Positions 1 to 9,920 of a stretch of 64,000 nucleotides of DNA are shown here, piece by piece. The notes beneath the pieces were generated by a model. It ran no database searches, was not told the origin of the DNA, and saw nothing but the letters and a program-made list of their open reading frames with translations. Position 1 is the stretch's first letter. Each line of letters opens with the position of its first letter. The stretch is from Glycomyces buryatensis (lineage in GTDB: Bacteria > Actinomycetota > Actinomycetes > Mycobacteriales > Micromonosporaceae), in contig NZ_STGY01000005.1 of assembly GCF_004912275.1 (NCBI RefSeq), forward strand, positions 1 to 64,000, given 5' to 3'. Made by a program: the position numbers and the translations under genes.

Positions 1-958
1 ACAGGACACACCGACACCGACTTGACAGACATAGAAACGTCTGCACCGACCCGGGTTCGGCCAGGGATCCGATGATCGGCACCAGGACCGCGATGGCCTC
101 GTCGGTGCGGCCGTGCCGTTCCAGAAGTTCGGCCAAGTAGATCGCCGCGTGGTGCGGGTCGTCCGCTGCGAGCGGGCGGAGCACCGCAATGGCGCCCTCG
201 ATGTCGCCCCGGGACTCGAGCAACTTGACCAGGCTCCAGGCGGCGTAGGAGCCGCCTTCTCCGGCGATGTACTCCCGCAACTCCTCCAGGCGGCCGTGCT
301 CGGCCAGCAGATCCGCCAGCTGCTCCCGATAGTTGACGCTCGACGCCGACTTGGTGAGCAACAGGTCCAGGGCCTCATCAAGGCGACCCTGCCGTTCGTA
401 CACTGCCGCCACCAATCCCAAGGATTGATGGAATCGCCATTCGCCCAATTCGAGCCAGGCTTCGACCTGCGGCAGCAGCAATGCGGTCACCTCGTCGTCC
501 CTGCCCAGACCGACGGACACCTTCACCAGCAACTTCGCGAGGTACCAGTCCTGCGCATGCGGAAGCAGCAGCTCGAACGCCGCCTCACCCCGGCCGCACT
601 CAGCGAGCAGGCTTCCCATGCGGTGCACGGCGGGTCGCTTGCCCGCCTCCGCGTGCGGGCGGACCAGGGCGATCGCGTCGTGCATGCGTCCGCCCTCATC
701 GAGGTACCCGGCGGCCACTGAGGCCGCCGGCCACCAACCGGAATCAACGAATGGAGTGAGTAGCTCCATCGCCGCATCCAAGCGGTCCTGTTCGATCAGC
801 TCCCGTGCGAACGCCTGCGCGCAATTCCAGTCGCCGTTGCGGGCCTGTCGCTCCACCTCGTCGCCATGACCACGCTCGATCATCAACGACACCAACCGTT
901 TTGCGATCCACCCCTGGCTCCAGGGGCTGTCCTGTCGTGCAAGTTCAGCTGCGTCCAC
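1..958 (-). CDS. tetratricopeptide-like repeat protein, C-terminus outside window
   Basis: The minus strand is open from a GTG at 958 to the window edge, with an in-frame TGA just upstream at about 1005. The translation is a chain of short helical repeats such as ERQGRLDEALDLLL, LLAEHGRLEELREYI and LLERHGRTDEAIAVLVPI. These resemble the degenerate TPR/SEL1-like repeats of large actinobacterial scaffold proteins. It is acidic, with no signal peptide or membrane segment. About 319 codons are visible and the end lies outside the window. The partner or function cannot be told. The plus-strand reading frames over this stretch are Arg/Pro-rich shadows. Confidence 0.7.
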   Translation of the reverse strand, partial: MDAAELARQDSPWSQGWIAKRLVSLMIERGHGDEVERQARNGDWNCAQAFARELIEQDRLDAAMELLTPFVDSGWWPAASVAAGYLDEGGRMHDAIALVRPHAEAGKRPAVHRMGSLLAECGRGEAAFELLLPHAQDWYLAKLLVKVSVGLGRDDEVTALLLPQVEAWLELGEWRFHQSLGLVAAVYERQGRLDEALDLLLTKSASSVNYREQLADLLAEHGRLEELREYIAGEGGSYAAWSLVKLLESRGDIEGAIAVLRPLAADDPHHAAIYLAELLERHGRTDEAIAVLVPIIGSLAEPGSVQTFLCLSSRCRCVL

Positions 959-989
959 GACGGCGAGACTAACGACCCCGTGCTCACCG

Positions 990-1607
990 TCACGGGTGCA
1001 AAATCAGCCAGACCGCCACGGCCCGCTCCGACGAGCGATTGATGATCCGGTGCGAGGTCTCGCAGGGGTACCCGATCGAATCGCCCCTTCCCAGGACGAC
1101 GCGCTCGCGCTCGAACTCGATCGTCAGCTCGCCCTCGGTCACCGTGCCGGTCTCGTAGCCCTCGTGCCGGAAGAGTTCGTCGTCCAGTGTGGCCGTCGCG
1201 CCCGGCGGGTAGAGCGACTCGAAGAAGTCAAGCCCCGCCACCGAACTCGGTGAGAGCCTGCGGAACTGCACCCCGCCGGCGAGCGTCACCGGCCGCGACT
1301 GCTCCGCCCGCCGCAGCGTGAAACCCCCGCTCGGCAGCCGGTCGAAGTGACCCGAGTCCGGATTCGGCTCGCCCTCGTCATCGAACAGCGCCGCCAGCGG
1401 TGTGCCGAGCGCATTCGCGATCTCGATGAGCCGAGACACCGACGGGCGCATGACCTCCCGTTCGATCTGCGACACCGCGCTGCCCGAGATCCCAAGCAGC
1501 GTCCCGAGTTCCCGCACCGTGAGCCCGCGCCGCTTCCGCAGCTCGCGAATGCGCGGCCCGACCGCGCCCTGGACCGCCGCGCCACCTGGCTGCTGTACCG
1601 AGACCAT
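990..1607 (-). CDS. XRE-family transcriptional regulator with C-terminal cupin sensor
   Basis: The 205-residue protein has an N-terminal helix-turn-helix (about 17-71: RIRELRKRRGLTVRELG, then SGSAVSQIEREVMRPS) and a C-terminal cupin-like beta-barrel (about 115-205). This is the common XRE-cupin architecture of the PuuR type, in which the cupin senses a small metabolite and the HTH binds DNA. It is divergent from the NCS1 permease at 1760, and the 152-base gap must hold both promoters. I infer that it controls the permease-racemase pair. The ligand is unknown but is likely the transported hydantoin, purine or allantoin-type compound. Confidence 0.85.
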   Translation of the reverse strand: MVSVQQPGGAAVQGAVGPRIRELRKRRGLTVRELGTLLGISGSAVSQIEREVMRPSVSRLIEIANALGTPLAALFDDEGEPNPDSGHFDRLPSGGFTLRRAEQSRPVTLAGGVQFRRLSPSSVAGLDFFESLYPPGATATLDDELFRHEGYETGTVTEGELTIEFERERVVLGRGDSIGYPCETSHRIINRSSERAVAVWLILHP

Positions 1608-1759
1608 TCCGCAATTCTAGGCGGACCCCGCCCCGACTCCGAACCAGTCATCACTTCACGATTCTGTTACGGACCAGAAACCAGACGCCTCACGTAAAGC
1701 CATACCTTCACAAACACCCACTCGCGTCCGAACGCGGCGCGACGGGTCAGCCGAAAGGG

Positions 1760-3328
1760 ATGGCGATGACACCGACACCGAGCACTGACCAGACCGAGAC
1801 CGCCACACGACCCCACGACATCGTCGAGGCGGCGGGCCAGCCCGTCGGCGACGGCAATATGAAATCCGGCTACGACCCCGCGCTCGCCAACGAGGATCTG
1901 GCGCCCCTTCGCAAGCAGCGCTGGAACTCCTACAACATCTTCGCCTTCTGGATGTCCGATGTGCACTCCGTCGGCGGGTACGTGACCGCCGGCAGCCTCT
2001 TCGCGCTGGGCATCCAGTCCTGGCAGGTGCTCGTCTCCCTGGTCGTCGGCATCTGCATCGTGCAGTTCTTCGCCAACCTCGTCGCGAAGCCGAGCCAGAA
2101 GACCGGCGTCCCCTACCCGGTCGTCAACCGCTTCGTATTCGGCGTCCGGGGCGCCAATATCCCGGCGATCATCCGCGGCGCCATCGCCATCGCCTGGTAC
2201 GGCGTGCAGACGTTCCTGGCCGCAGAGGCGCTGAACATCATCTTTCTCAAGTTCTTCGGCTGGGCCGCGGTCCTCCAGACCGACTACGCCTTCCTCGGGC
2301 TCCCCGCGCTCGGCTGGATCTCCTACGCGATCCTGTGGTTCGCCCAGGCCGCCGTGTTCTGGAACGGGATGGAGACGATCCGTCGGTTCATCGACTGGGC
2401 CGGCCCGGCCGTCTACGTCGTCATGATCGCCCTGACGGTCTACCTCGTCGCGCAGGCCGGCATCGGCAATATCGCCTTCGGCATCTCCTCGGGCGACGGC
2501 GGCCTCGGATTCTGGGGCTCGCTCGGCGTCATGGCCTCCGCGGTCGGCATCGTCGTGTCCTACTTCGCCGGACCGATGCTGAACTTCGGCGACTTCGCCC
2601 GCTATGCCAAGACCTTCGAGGCCGTCAAGCGGGGGAATTTCTGGGGACTGCCGGTCAACTTCCTGTTCTTCTCGCTGCTGACGGTCATCACCGCCTCCGC
2701 GACGGTGCCGGTGTTCGGCGAGCTCATCACCGACCCCATCCACACCGTCGAGCGCATCGACACCGGATTCGCGATCATCCTCGGCGGCCTCACCTTCGTA
2801 ACCGCGACCGTCGGCATCAATATCGTCGCCAACTTCATCTCCCCGGCCTTCGACTTCTCCAACGTCGCACCGAGCAAGATCAGCTGGCGAATGGGCGGCA
2901 TGATCGCCGCCGTCGGCTCGGTGCTTCTCACGCCGTGGAACTGGTACGGCAACGACCTCGCCATCCACTACACGCTGGGGATCCTCTCGGCGCTCATCGG
3001 CCCGCTCTTCGGTATCCTCATCGCCGGGTACTACGTGGTCGCCCGCCAGAAGATCCTCACCGACGCCATGTACACCCGGGACACGGCCGGACCGTACTGG
3101 TACGCCAAGGGGTACAACCCGAACGCGATCTGGGCGATGCTCATCGCCGGGGTGCCGACGATCCTGCTCGCGACGCTCCCCCGCGTCATCTCAGGCGCCG
3201 GCGGCCCGGACATGTCGTGGATCGGCAACTTCACCTGGTTCATCGGCTGCGCGCTCGGATTCGGGGCGTTCGTCCTGCTGGAGCGGGCCTACCCCCGGGT
3301 GCCGAGCCTCGAGCACGAGGAAGCCTGA
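1760..3328 (+). CDS. NCS1-family nucleobase/hydantoin/allantoin permease
   Basis: This 522-residue integral membrane protein should have about twelve membrane helices. It carries the NCS1 N-terminal signature: NEDLAPLRKQRW at about 48-59, followed by YNIFAFWMSDVHSVGGYV. The family imports hydantoins, allantoin, cytosine, uracil or thiamine with Na+ or H+. The start at 1760 has GAAAGGGA just upstream; an ATG two codons later is also possible. The racemase gene starts 8 bases after the stop, so the two form an operon. The racemase makes hydantoin or allantoin more likely than cytosine, but the substrate is inferred. Confidence 0.9.
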   Translation: MAMTPTPSTDQTETATRPHDIVEAAGQPVGDGNMKSGYDPALANEDLAPLRKQRWNSYNIFAFWMSDVHSVGGYVTAGSLFALGIQSWQVLVSLVVGICIVQFFANLVAKPSQKTGVPYPVVNRFVFGVRGANIPAIIRGAIAIAWYGVQTFLAAEALNIIFLKFFGWAAVLQTDYAFLGLPALGWISYAILWFAQAAVFWNGMETIRRFIDWAGPAVYVVMIALTVYLVAQAGIGNIAFGISSGDGGLGFWGSLGVMASAVGIVVSYFAGPMLNFGDFARYAKTFEAVKRGNFWGLPVNFLFFSLLTVITASATVPVFGELITDPIHTVERIDTGFAIILGGLTFVTATVGINIVANFISPAFDFSNVAPSKISWRMGGMIAAVGSVLLTPWNWYGNDLAIHYTLGILSALIGPLFGILIAGYYVVARQKILTDAMYTRDTAGPYWYAKGYNPNAIWAMLIAGVPTILLATLPRVISGAGGPDMSWIGNFTWFIGCALGFGAFVLLERAYPRVPSLEHEEA

Positions 3329-3336
3329 GGGAGCGG

Positions 3337-4077
3337 ATGCACCTGCGACTGATCAACCCCAACACGTCCGTGCCGATGACCGAGCAGATCGAGGTCGCCG
3401 CCTGGCGCGCCTCGGCTCCGGACATCGAGATCTCGGCGGTGTGCCCCAGCGAGGGCGCGGCGAGCATCGAGTCCCACACAGAGGAGATCCTCGCCGCCGC
3501 CGCGGTCGTGGCGGAAATCGAACGCGCCCAGTCCGCCGGGCGGCGCATCGACGGCTTCGTCATCGCCTGCTTCGGCGACCCGGGACTGGACGCGGCGCGC
3601 GAGGTCGCCAGCGTACCGGTCGTCGGCATCGCCGAGGCGGCCATGCACGCGGCGACGCTCGTAGGGCGGCACTTCGGGGTCGTCACGACGCTCCCGCGCA
3701 CCCTCGGGCGGGCCGAGGACCTGGTGCGCCGCTACGGATTCGAGACCGCCTGCGTCTCGCTGCGCGCCGCGGACGTGCCCGTGCTGGCGCTGGAGGATCC
3801 TTCATCGGAGGCGGTCGACGCCATTGCGGCCGAGGCGCTGCGGGCGGTCGAGGAGGACCGGGCCGACGCGATCGTGCTGGGTTGCGCGGGCATGGCCGGT
3901 CTGTGCCGCACGCTCGAAGCGCGCCTCGGCGTGCCGGTGCTCGACGGAGTCGCCGCATCGGTCGGACTGGTCTCCGGACTGGTGCGCATGGGCGCCGGCA
4001 CGTCGAAGCGCGGCGAGTACGCCTACCCGCCGAGATCCATGCCGACTTCCGCTATGCCAAGAAACCGCGTTCGATGA
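3337..4077 (+). CDS. Asp/Glu/hydantoin racemase family protein
   Basis: The 246-residue cytosolic enzyme starts at ATG 3337, with GAGGGA upstream and 8 bases after the permease stop. The two cysteines expected for cofactor-independent racemases are present: C78 in VIACFGDPG and C183 in VLGCAGM. The N-terminus LRLINPNTS is typical of hydantoin racemase (HyuA/HyuE). It would interconvert D- and L-5-substituted hydantoins, or possibly allantoin. No hydantoinase or carbamoylase gene is visible, so the pathway must continue elsewhere. About 26 bases of its 3' end overlap the convergent methyltransferase, and the last roughly 13 residues look like a non-conserved extension. Confidence 0.85.
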   Translation: MHLRLINPNTSVPMTEQIEVAAWRASAPDIEISAVCPSEGAASIESHTEEILAAAAVVAEIERAQSAGRRIDGFVIACFGDPGLDAAREVASVPVVGIAEAAMHAATLVGRHFGVVTTLPRTLGRAEDLVRRYGFETACVSLRAADVPVLALEDPSSEAVDAIAAEALRAVEEDRADAIVLGCAGMAGLCRTLEARLGVPVLDGVAASVGLVSGLVRMGAGTSKRGEYAYPPRSMPTSAMPRNRVR

Positions 4078-5491
4078 GGCGGCGGAGGATCGGGTAGAGC
4101 TGCGCGTAGAGCAGGGCCGTCTCGGCGCCGTACGTGTCGGCCAGCAGCTGGACCTGGAGACGCACTTCCGTCTCGCCGTCGCAGGCGCCGAGGAAGGCCA
4201 CCAGGAGCGGATCGATCTGCTCGGCGTAGCGCATGCCGCCGGACTGCTGGAGCCACTGTCGGTCGACGTCCCAGCCTTCGGCCCCCAGTTCGGCGGCCTG
4301 CTGGAGGGCGACGCCCGGCGCCACGCGGAGCTTTGACTCCCACAGCGCCTCCGGTTCGAGGTCCTTCTCTCGCACCGCGAACCAGTCCGAGACGCGGCCG
4401 GACCACGGGGTCTCGACCGAGTGGCGAGCCTCCTCGCACACCACTTCGGTCGGGCCTGCGACGCGGCGGAAACTGACGAAGCCGAAACCGACCCCGTCGA
4501 CCTGATTGTCATCGAACCAGTCGAGCCAGGCGGCGGCCTGTTCGGCATTGCCGTCCTCGCCCGAGTCGCGCTGCCAGGTGCGGACGTAATCGAGCGGGTC
4601 GAGCAGTTCGCGCTCGACGGCCCAGACGCGGGCGCCTTCGCCCGAAAGCCATCCGGCGACCCGTTCGGACCAGTCCTGGCCCGCCACGTGCAGCCAGTTC
4701 GCCAGGAACTGCATGGTGCCGTTCGGGTTCAAGAGACTCGTGGAGGCGGCGGCGAGTTCGGCGGCGATGCCGTCGGCCTCGCGGCCGCCGTCGCGGTAGG
4801 TCCAGCCGCTCCCGGGCGTGGCGATCACGAACGGCGGGTTCGCCACGACGAGGTCGAAGCGGCGGCCCGCCACGGGTTCGAGCAGGTCGCCTTGGACCAG
4901 TTCGATGTCGATGCCGTTGACGGCGGCGTTCAAGGCGGCGAAGGCGATGGCGCGTTCGCTCAGGTCCGTCGCGGTCACGCATTCGGCGTGGTCGGCCAAG
5001 GCGAGCGCCTGCACGCCACAGCCGGTGCCCAGGTCGAGCGCGCTCTCGACGCCGGATCGGAGGGTGGCGTCGAGCAGGAGTTCGGAGGCGCCTGCGATGC
5101 CCAGGACGTGTTCGCGCCCGCGCCCGCCGGTGGTGTTCGGCAGCTGGTCGGAGAACAGCAGGCGCTCGCCCGAGCTTTGCAGGCCCCAGCCGGCCGCGAG
5201 GCCGCCCGGGGTCCGGACCAGCAGGCCGCATTCGAGCGCCTCATCGAGGCCGAGGGGCGCGAGCGCCTTCTCGGCTGGGCCCTGGGCGACCGGCACGCCG
5301 ATCGTGAACAGCCTGGTCCACACCCCGAGTGGGTCGTCGCCGCAGGCGGCGAGGAGCGCCCGGTAGTCGGCGCGGTCGGCCGCGGTCATGGCGTTCTCGC
5401 CATAGGCAGACCGCAGCGCGGCCCGGTGGTAGCCCCCATTGCGGAGGGCTGCACCGAGCCGCGCTGCGGCTTCAGCTTCGAGCAGTCGCAC
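4052..5491 (-). CDS. class I SAM-dependent methyltransferase (small-domain, NPPF type)
   Basis: The 479-residue protein has an N-terminal helical region (1-145), then a Rossmann methyltransferase fold with the SAM loop DLGTGCG at 153-159 and the substrate motif NPPF at 218-221. NPPY/NPPF enzymes methylate amide or amino nitrogens in proteins, rRNA or DNA, as in PrmC, RsmC and RlmG. The specific target is not evident. The GTG start at 5491 directly follows the infB TAA with no gap, so it is very probably co-transcribed and coupled with infB, which suggests a translation-related substrate (inference). The 3' end overlaps the convergent racemase by 26 bases. Confidence 0.8.
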   Translation of the reverse strand: MRLLEAEAAARLGAALRNGGYHRAALRSAYGENAMTAADRADYRALLAACGDDPLGVWTRLFTIGVPVAQGPAEKALAPLGLDEALECGLLVRTPGGLAAGWGLQSSGERLLFSDQLPNTTGGRGREHVLGIAGASELLLDATLRSGVESALDLGTGCGVQALALADHAECVTATDLSERAIAFAALNAAVNGIDIELVQGDLLEPVAGRRFDLVVANPPFVIATPGSGWTYRDGGREADGIAAELAAASTSLLNPNGTMQFLANWLHVAGQDWSERVAGWLSGEGARVWAVERELLDPLDYVRTWQRDSGEDGNAEQAAAWLDWFDDNQVDGVGFGFVSFRRVAGPTEVVCEEARHSVETPWSGRVSDWFAVREKDLEPEALWESKLRVAPGVALQQAAELGAEGWDVDRQWLQQSGGMRYAEQIDPLLVAFLGACDGETEVRLQVQLLADTYGAETALLYAQLYPILRRLIERGFLA

Positions 5492-8383
5492 TTAGTCGCG
5501 CGGCTTCTCTCGCATTTCGAAGGCTTCGATGACGTCGCCCTCTTCGATGTTGTTGTAGTTCTTCAAGGTGATACCGCATTCGAAGCCCTCGCGGACCTCG
5601 GTCGCGTCGTCCTTGAACCGGCGCAGCGTGGCCACGGTGGTCTCGGTGACGACCTTGCCGTCGCGCATGAGCCGCACCTTCGCATTGCGCTTGATGACGC
5701 CCTTGTGGACGAGGCAGCCACCGATGTTGCCGAACTTGGAGGAGCGGAACACCTCGCGGATCTCGGCGGAACCGAGCTCCACTTCCTCGTACTCCGGCTT
5801 GAGCATCCCCTTGAGGGCGGTCTCGATTTCCTCGATCGCCTGGTAGATGACCGTGTAGTACCGGATGTCCACGTTCTCGCGCTCGGCCATGTCCCGGACG
5901 CGGCCTTCGGCTCGGACGTTGAAGGCGATGATCGTCGCCGACTCGCCGTCGCCGGCCGCAGCCAGGTTGACGTCGTTCTCCGTGACAGGACCGACGCCGC
6001 GGTGGATGACCCGCAGCTGCACTTCCTCGGGGATCTCCAGCGCGACCAGGGCCTCTTCCAAGGCCTCGACCGAACCGGCGCCATCGCCCTTGATGATGAG
6101 CGAGAGCGTGGTGCGCTCGCCCTCGGCGATCTTGTCCATGAGGTTCTCGAGCGTGGTGCGCGAGGCCCGGGCCGCCTGCTGCGCCGCGCGGCGGCGAGCC
6201 TGCCGCTGCTCGGCGATCTGGCGGACCGTGCGGTCGTCGTCGGCGGACAGGAACACGTCCCCGGCCATCGGAACCGAGGCCAGACCCTGCACCTGCACCG
6301 GGTACGAGGGCGTCGCCTCGCTGACTCGGTTGCCTTCGGCGTCGAGCATCGCACGGACGCGGCCGTGGGCCCCGCCCGCGACGATCGAGTCGCCGACGCG
6401 CAGCGTGCCCTTCTGGACCAGGACGCTGGCGACGGGGCCGCGGCCCTTGTCGAGGTGCGCCTCGATCGCGATGCCCTGCGCGTTGCCGGTGACCGGGGCC
6501 GCCAGCTGGAGCGAGGCATCGGCGGTCAGCAGGACCGCTTCGAGCAGCTCGGGAATGCCGATGCGCGGCTTGGCGGCCACGTTCACGAACATGGTGTCGC
6601 CGCCGTACTCCTCGGCGACCAGTCCGTACTCGGTCAGCTGCTGGCGGACCTTGTCCGGGTTGGCGTCGGGCAGGTCGGTCTTGTTGACCGCGACCACGAC
6701 CGGGGCGTTGGCCGCCGCGGCGTGGTTGAGGGCCTCGACCGTCTGCGGCATGACGCCGTCGTCGGCCGCGACCACCAGCACCACGATGTCGGTGACGTTC
6801 GCACCGCGAGCACGCATGGCGGTGAACGCCTCGTGGCCCGGGGTGTCGATGAAGGTGATGGCGCGGTCTTCGCCCTCGTGCTCGACCGACACCTGGTAGG
6901 CGCCGATGTGCTGGGTGATGCCGCCGGCTTCGCCGGCCACCACGTTCGAGGACCGGATCGCGTCCAGCAGCTTCGTCTTACCGTGGTCGACGTGGCCCAT
7001 GACGGTCACGACCGGCGGACGGGGCAGCTGTTCGGCCTTGCCCTCCTCGTCGAGGTCGATGCCGAACTGCGCGAGCAGTTCCTTGTCTTCCTCTTCGGGG
7101 GACACGATCTTGATGTCCCAGTCCAGGTGCGTGCCGAGCAGTTCCAGCGTCTCGTCGGGAACCGACTGGGTCGCCGTGACCATCTCGCCCAGGCCGAACA
7201 GCTCCTGAACGAGCGTGCCCGGCAGGGTGCCGATCTTGTCGGCGAAGTCCGACAGCGAGGCGCCGCGGGGCAGGCGAATGGCTTCGCCGTTGCCTCGGGG
7301 AGCGCCCGACTGCATCTTCGGAGCCGACAGGTTGTCGAACTCCTGACGCCTCTGACGACGCGACTTGCGGCTCTTGCCGCGGGGACCGCCGCGACCGAAC
7401 GCGCCGGCCGCTCCGCCGCCACGGGCCTTGCCGCCGCCGCCCGCGCGACCGCCGCCACCCCGGTACGGAGCGGGAGCGCCGGTCGAAGGACCGGAACCGC
7501 CGGTCCCGGGACCACCGGTGCCGCCGCCTGCGCCGCCGAAGTTGCCGCGGTAGTTACCGCCGCCTCCGGCTCCGCCGCGACCGCCGCCGCCGCCAGGACG
7601 ACCGCCACCGGCGCCGCGGCCTCCGCCGCGACCACCGCGAGCGGCGCCACCAGGGCCACCGGCGGGACGACCGGGCATCATGCCCGGGTTCGGGCGCGGA
7701 GGCATCATGCGCGGGCTCGGACGGGGACCGCCCGGGCGCTCGCCGCCGCCTTCAGCGGCGGGGCGAGGCTTCGCGCCGGTGCCGCCTCCGACACCGAACG
7801 GGTTCTTGGGGCCGGGCTTGGGACCGCCCGGCTTGGGCGCGTTGCCGCGAACGACCGGCTTGGGGCCGGGCTTCGGGGCCGGAGGCTGGGCGGCGCGCTT
7901 GGCCGCGTCCTCCTGCTGGCGCTTCAGCATCTCCTCGGCGCGCTTCTGCTCGGCGGCGACCTCGATGTCTCGGGCGCTCGCCGGCTTGGGCTCTTCCACC
8001 TTGGGTGCGACCGGCTGCGCGGCTTTCGCCACGGCAGGGGCCGCCGGGCCGGGCGCAGGCGCCGCGGCCTTCTTCTTCGCCGGGACCTTCTTGGCCTTGA
8101 CGTCAGTCTTGGTCTGGGCGACCTTGGCGGGGCTCGGCGCTGCCGGGCGCGGCTTGGCCGCGGCCTTCGGCTGGTCTTCCGCCGGCGCGGCCGCCTCGGC
8201 CGGCGCTGCTGGGGCACCCTTGCCATCGACGTACTGCTGCCGCAGCCGACGCGCCACTGGCGCCTCGACCGTGCTCGACGCCGATTTCACGAACTCGCCC
8301 ATGTCACTGAGTTTGGCGAGCACTTCCTTGCTCGTCGTACCCAGTTCCTTCGCAAGCTCATGTACGCGGGGCTTTGCTGCCAC
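5492..8383 (-). CDS. infB: translation initiation factor IF-2
   Basis: This GTPase brings fMet-tRNA to the 30S subunit and promotes subunit joining. The start is GTG at 8383 ([15 protein letters not shown]), with AGGAG 4 bases upstream; a GTG four codons earlier is less likely because known actinobacterial IF-2 begins the same way. An N-terminal IF2_N motif (1-50) is followed by a long Ala/Pro/Lys then Gly/Arg-rich low-complexity linker (about 60-350) and a second IF2_N region. The G domain has GHVDHGKT near residue 465, DTPGHE and NKTD, followed by the domains that contact fMet-tRNA. At 963 residues it is at the long end of the family, as usual in actinobacteria. Confidence 0.98.
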   Translation of the reverse strand: MAAKPRVHELAKELGTTSKEVLAKLSDMGEFVKSASSTVEAPVARRLRQQYVDGKGAPAAPAEAAAPAEDQPKAAAKPRPAAPSPAKVAQTKTDVKAKKVPAKKKAAAPAPGPAAPAVAKAAQPVAPKVEEPKPASARDIEVAAEQKRAEEMLKRQQEDAAKRAAQPPAPKPGPKPVVRGNAPKPGGPKPGPKNPFGVGGGTGAKPRPAAEGGGERPGGPRPSPRMMPPRPNPGMMPGRPAGGPGGAARGGRGGGRGAGGGRPGGGGGRGGAGGGGNYRGNFGGAGGGTGGPGTGGSGPSTGAPAPYRGGGGRAGGGGKARGGGAAGAFGRGGPRGKSRKSRRQRRQEFDNLSAPKMQSGAPRGNGEAIRLPRGASLSDFADKIGTLPGTLVQELFGLGEMVTATQSVPDETLELLGTHLDWDIKIVSPEEEDKELLAQFGIDLDEEGKAEQLPRPPVVTVMGHVDHGKTKLLDAIRSSNVVAGEAGGITQHIGAYQVSVEHEGEDRAITFIDTPGHEAFTAMRARGANVTDIVVLVVAADDGVMPQTVEALNHAAAANAPVVVAVNKTDLPDANPDKVRQQLTEYGLVAEEYGGDTMFVNVAAKPRIGIPELLEAVLLTADASLQLAAPVTGNAQGIAIEAHLDKGRGPVASVLVQKGTLRVGDSIVAGGAHGRVRAMLDAEGNRVSEATPSYPVQVQGLASVPMAGDVFLSADDDRTVRQIAEQRQARRRAAQQAARASRTTLENLMDKIAEGERTTLSLIIKGDGAGSVEALEEALVALEIPEEVQLRVIHRGVGPVTENDVNLAAAGDGESATIIAFNVRAEGRVRDMAERENVDIRYYTVIYQAIEEIETALKGMLKPEYEEVELGSAEIREVFRSSKFGNIGGCLVHKGVIKRNAKVRLMRDGKVVTETTVATLRRFKDDATEVREGFECGITLKNYNNIEEGDVIEAFEMREKPRD

Positions 8384-8463
8384 TGCTCTCCTCACTTCGA
8401 GGTCGCACGGGCAGCGCCCGCCGACCTCATCTCTCCACTAGCAACCAGTTCATTCGCGGAACT

Positions 8464-8838
8464 TCATCGCGTGGTCTTCATTCGGCCTCTACCTGCTTCG
8501 TGTGCGGGAGCCGACCTCTCGGCCGACTCCGACTCGACAAGGGCTCGCACCGCCGCATCGTCCACCGGTCCCTCGACTCTGAGGGCTCGGGAGAACGCAC
8601 GCTTACGAACTGCCTGGTCAAGGCAGTTCAAATCGTGGTGCACATGTGCTCCGCGGCCGCTGAGGCGGCGCTTCGGGTCGGGAACTAGGCGGTTCACCGA
8701 ACCCTCAGAGCGTTGAACGACGACGCGCAGCAGCTCAAGAGCGGCGGCGCGTCCACGGCATCCCACACAGGTGCGGATTACCGCTGCGTCACGTTGCGAT
8801 CCGATATTCAGTCTACCTCCCGGACGGACGACCGCCAC
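8464..8838 (-). CDS. ylxR: YlxR-family (DUF448) RNA-binding protein
   Basis: The core is the YlxR signature RTCVGCR, then LLRVV, a [12 protein letters not shown] segment and AFSRALR. The family sits between nusA and infB and is linked to translation and to RNase P regulation in other bacteria. The start is uncertain. The frame stays open into nusA, and candidates are ATG 8883, GTG 8838 (used here, about 124 residues) and a CTG at 8811 right after a GGAGGT Shine-Dalgarno sequence. The last would give the usual short leader before RTCVGC. It lies in the rimP-nusA-ylxR-infB operon, 80 bases upstream of infB. Confidence 0.85.
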   Translation of the reverse strand: MAVVRPGGRLNIGSQRDAAVIRTCVGCRGRAAALELLRVVVQRSEGSVNRLVPDPKRRLSGRGAHVHHDLNCLDQAVRKRAFSRALRVEGPVDDAAVRALVESESAERSAPAHEAGRGRMKTTR

Positions 8839-9847
8839 CGGCCGGGCCGGTCTGCTCCTTCGCCCCACTGGCAACGTGCGCATCGGACTTGATGTCGATG
8901 CGCCAGCCGGTGAGCCGGGCGGCCAACCGGGCGTTCTGCCCCTCGCGTCCGATCGCCAGCGACAACTGGTAGTCGGGCACGACTACCTCGGTCGAGCGCG
9001 TGGCCTCGTCGATGACCCGCACCGACAGCGTCTTCGCAGGCGAGAGGGCATTCGCGACGAAACGTGCGGGGTCGGCGTCCCAGTCGACGATGTCGATCTT
9101 CTCGCCGCCCAGCTCGCTCATGACCGCCCGGACCCGCGAGCCCATCGGGCCGATGCAGGCACCCTTGGCATTGACGTCCTTCGTTGTGGCGCGGACCGCG
9201 ATCTTGGATCGGTGACCCGCCTCACGTGCGATCGCCGGGATCTCCACGGCGCCCTCGTCGATCTCGGGCACTTCGAAGGCGAAGAGCTTCTTGACCAGCG
9301 CGGGGTGGGTGCGCGACAGCGTCACCTGGGGGCCGCGGGCCGTGCGATTCACTTGAATGACGATGGCGCGGATCCGCTTGCCGTGGTCGTAGTTCTCGCC
9401 GGGCACCTGCTCGTTGAGCGGCAGGGTGGCCTCGATCTTGCCGAGGTCCACAGTGATGATCCCGCGTTCGTTCCGTTCCCCATGCGCCTGAACGACACCG
9501 GTGACGATGTCGCCCTCCTTGCCGGAGTACTCACCGTAGTTCACTTCGTCGGCCGCCTCGCGCAGCCGCTGGAGGATGACCTGCTTGGCCGTCTGCGCCG
9601 CAATGCGACCGAATCCTTCAGGGGTGTCGTCTCGCTCGGAGACGATCTCCTCCTCATCGTTCAACACTGGCACCAAGACATTGGCGTCGCCCGTACTCCG
9701 GTCCACGACCACGCGTGCGCGCTCGTCGGCACCCGGGGTGTGCCGGTAGGCGGTCAACAGCGCCGACTCGATAGCGCCGAGGATTGTCTCGAAAGGGATG
9801 TCGCGCTCGCGTTCCAACGACCGCAGCGCGGCCAGGTCGATATGCAC
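8813..9847 (-). CDS. nusA: transcription termination/antitermination factor NusA
   Basis: The 344-residue protein starts at GTG 9847 behind AAGGAG. Domain order is an N-terminal RNA-polymerase-binding domain (1-105), an S1 domain (about 108-180, [19 protein letters not shown]), then two KH domains (about 205-335, with [11 protein letters not shown] and [15 protein letters not shown]). The short C-terminus lacks the acidic repeats of gammaproteobacterial NusA, as usual in actinobacteria. It modulates pausing, termination and antitermination at RNA polymerase. Its 3' end overlaps the possible ylxR starts. Confidence 0.98.
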   Translation of the reverse strand: MHIDLAALRSLERERDIPFETILGAIESALLTAYRHTPGADERARVVVDRSTGDANVLVPVLNDEEEIVSERDDTPEGFGRIAAQTAKQVILQRLREAADEVNYGEYSGKEGDIVTGVVQAHGERNERGIITVDLGKIEATLPLNEQVPGENYDHGKRIRAIVIQVNRTARGPQVTLSRTHPALVKKLFAFEVPEIDEGAVEIPAIAREAGHRSKIAVRATTKDVNAKGACIGPMGSRVRAVMSELGGEKIDIVDWDADPARFVANALSPAKTLSVRVIDEATRSTEVVVPDYQLSLAIGREGQNARLAARLTGWRIDIKSDAHVASGAKEQTGPAGGGRPSGR

Positions 9848-9920
9848 CCGTACTCCTTAAGTCTTGAATTATCCTCGCCGGGGCTCGCAAGGCGGCGAGC
9901 TCACATCGAAGGGTCGATGC

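Noticed and set aside
1667-2968. 433-codon minus-strand frame opposite the NCS1 permease
   Set aside because: Asp/Gly/Glu-rich repeat-like translation typical of the antisense frame of a hydrophobic GC-rich gene.
4421-8716. 1431-codon plus-strand open frame antisense to infB and the methyltransferase
   Set aside because: It is a shadow: the protein is low-complexity, has no family match, and mirrors the codon bias of infB on the other strand.
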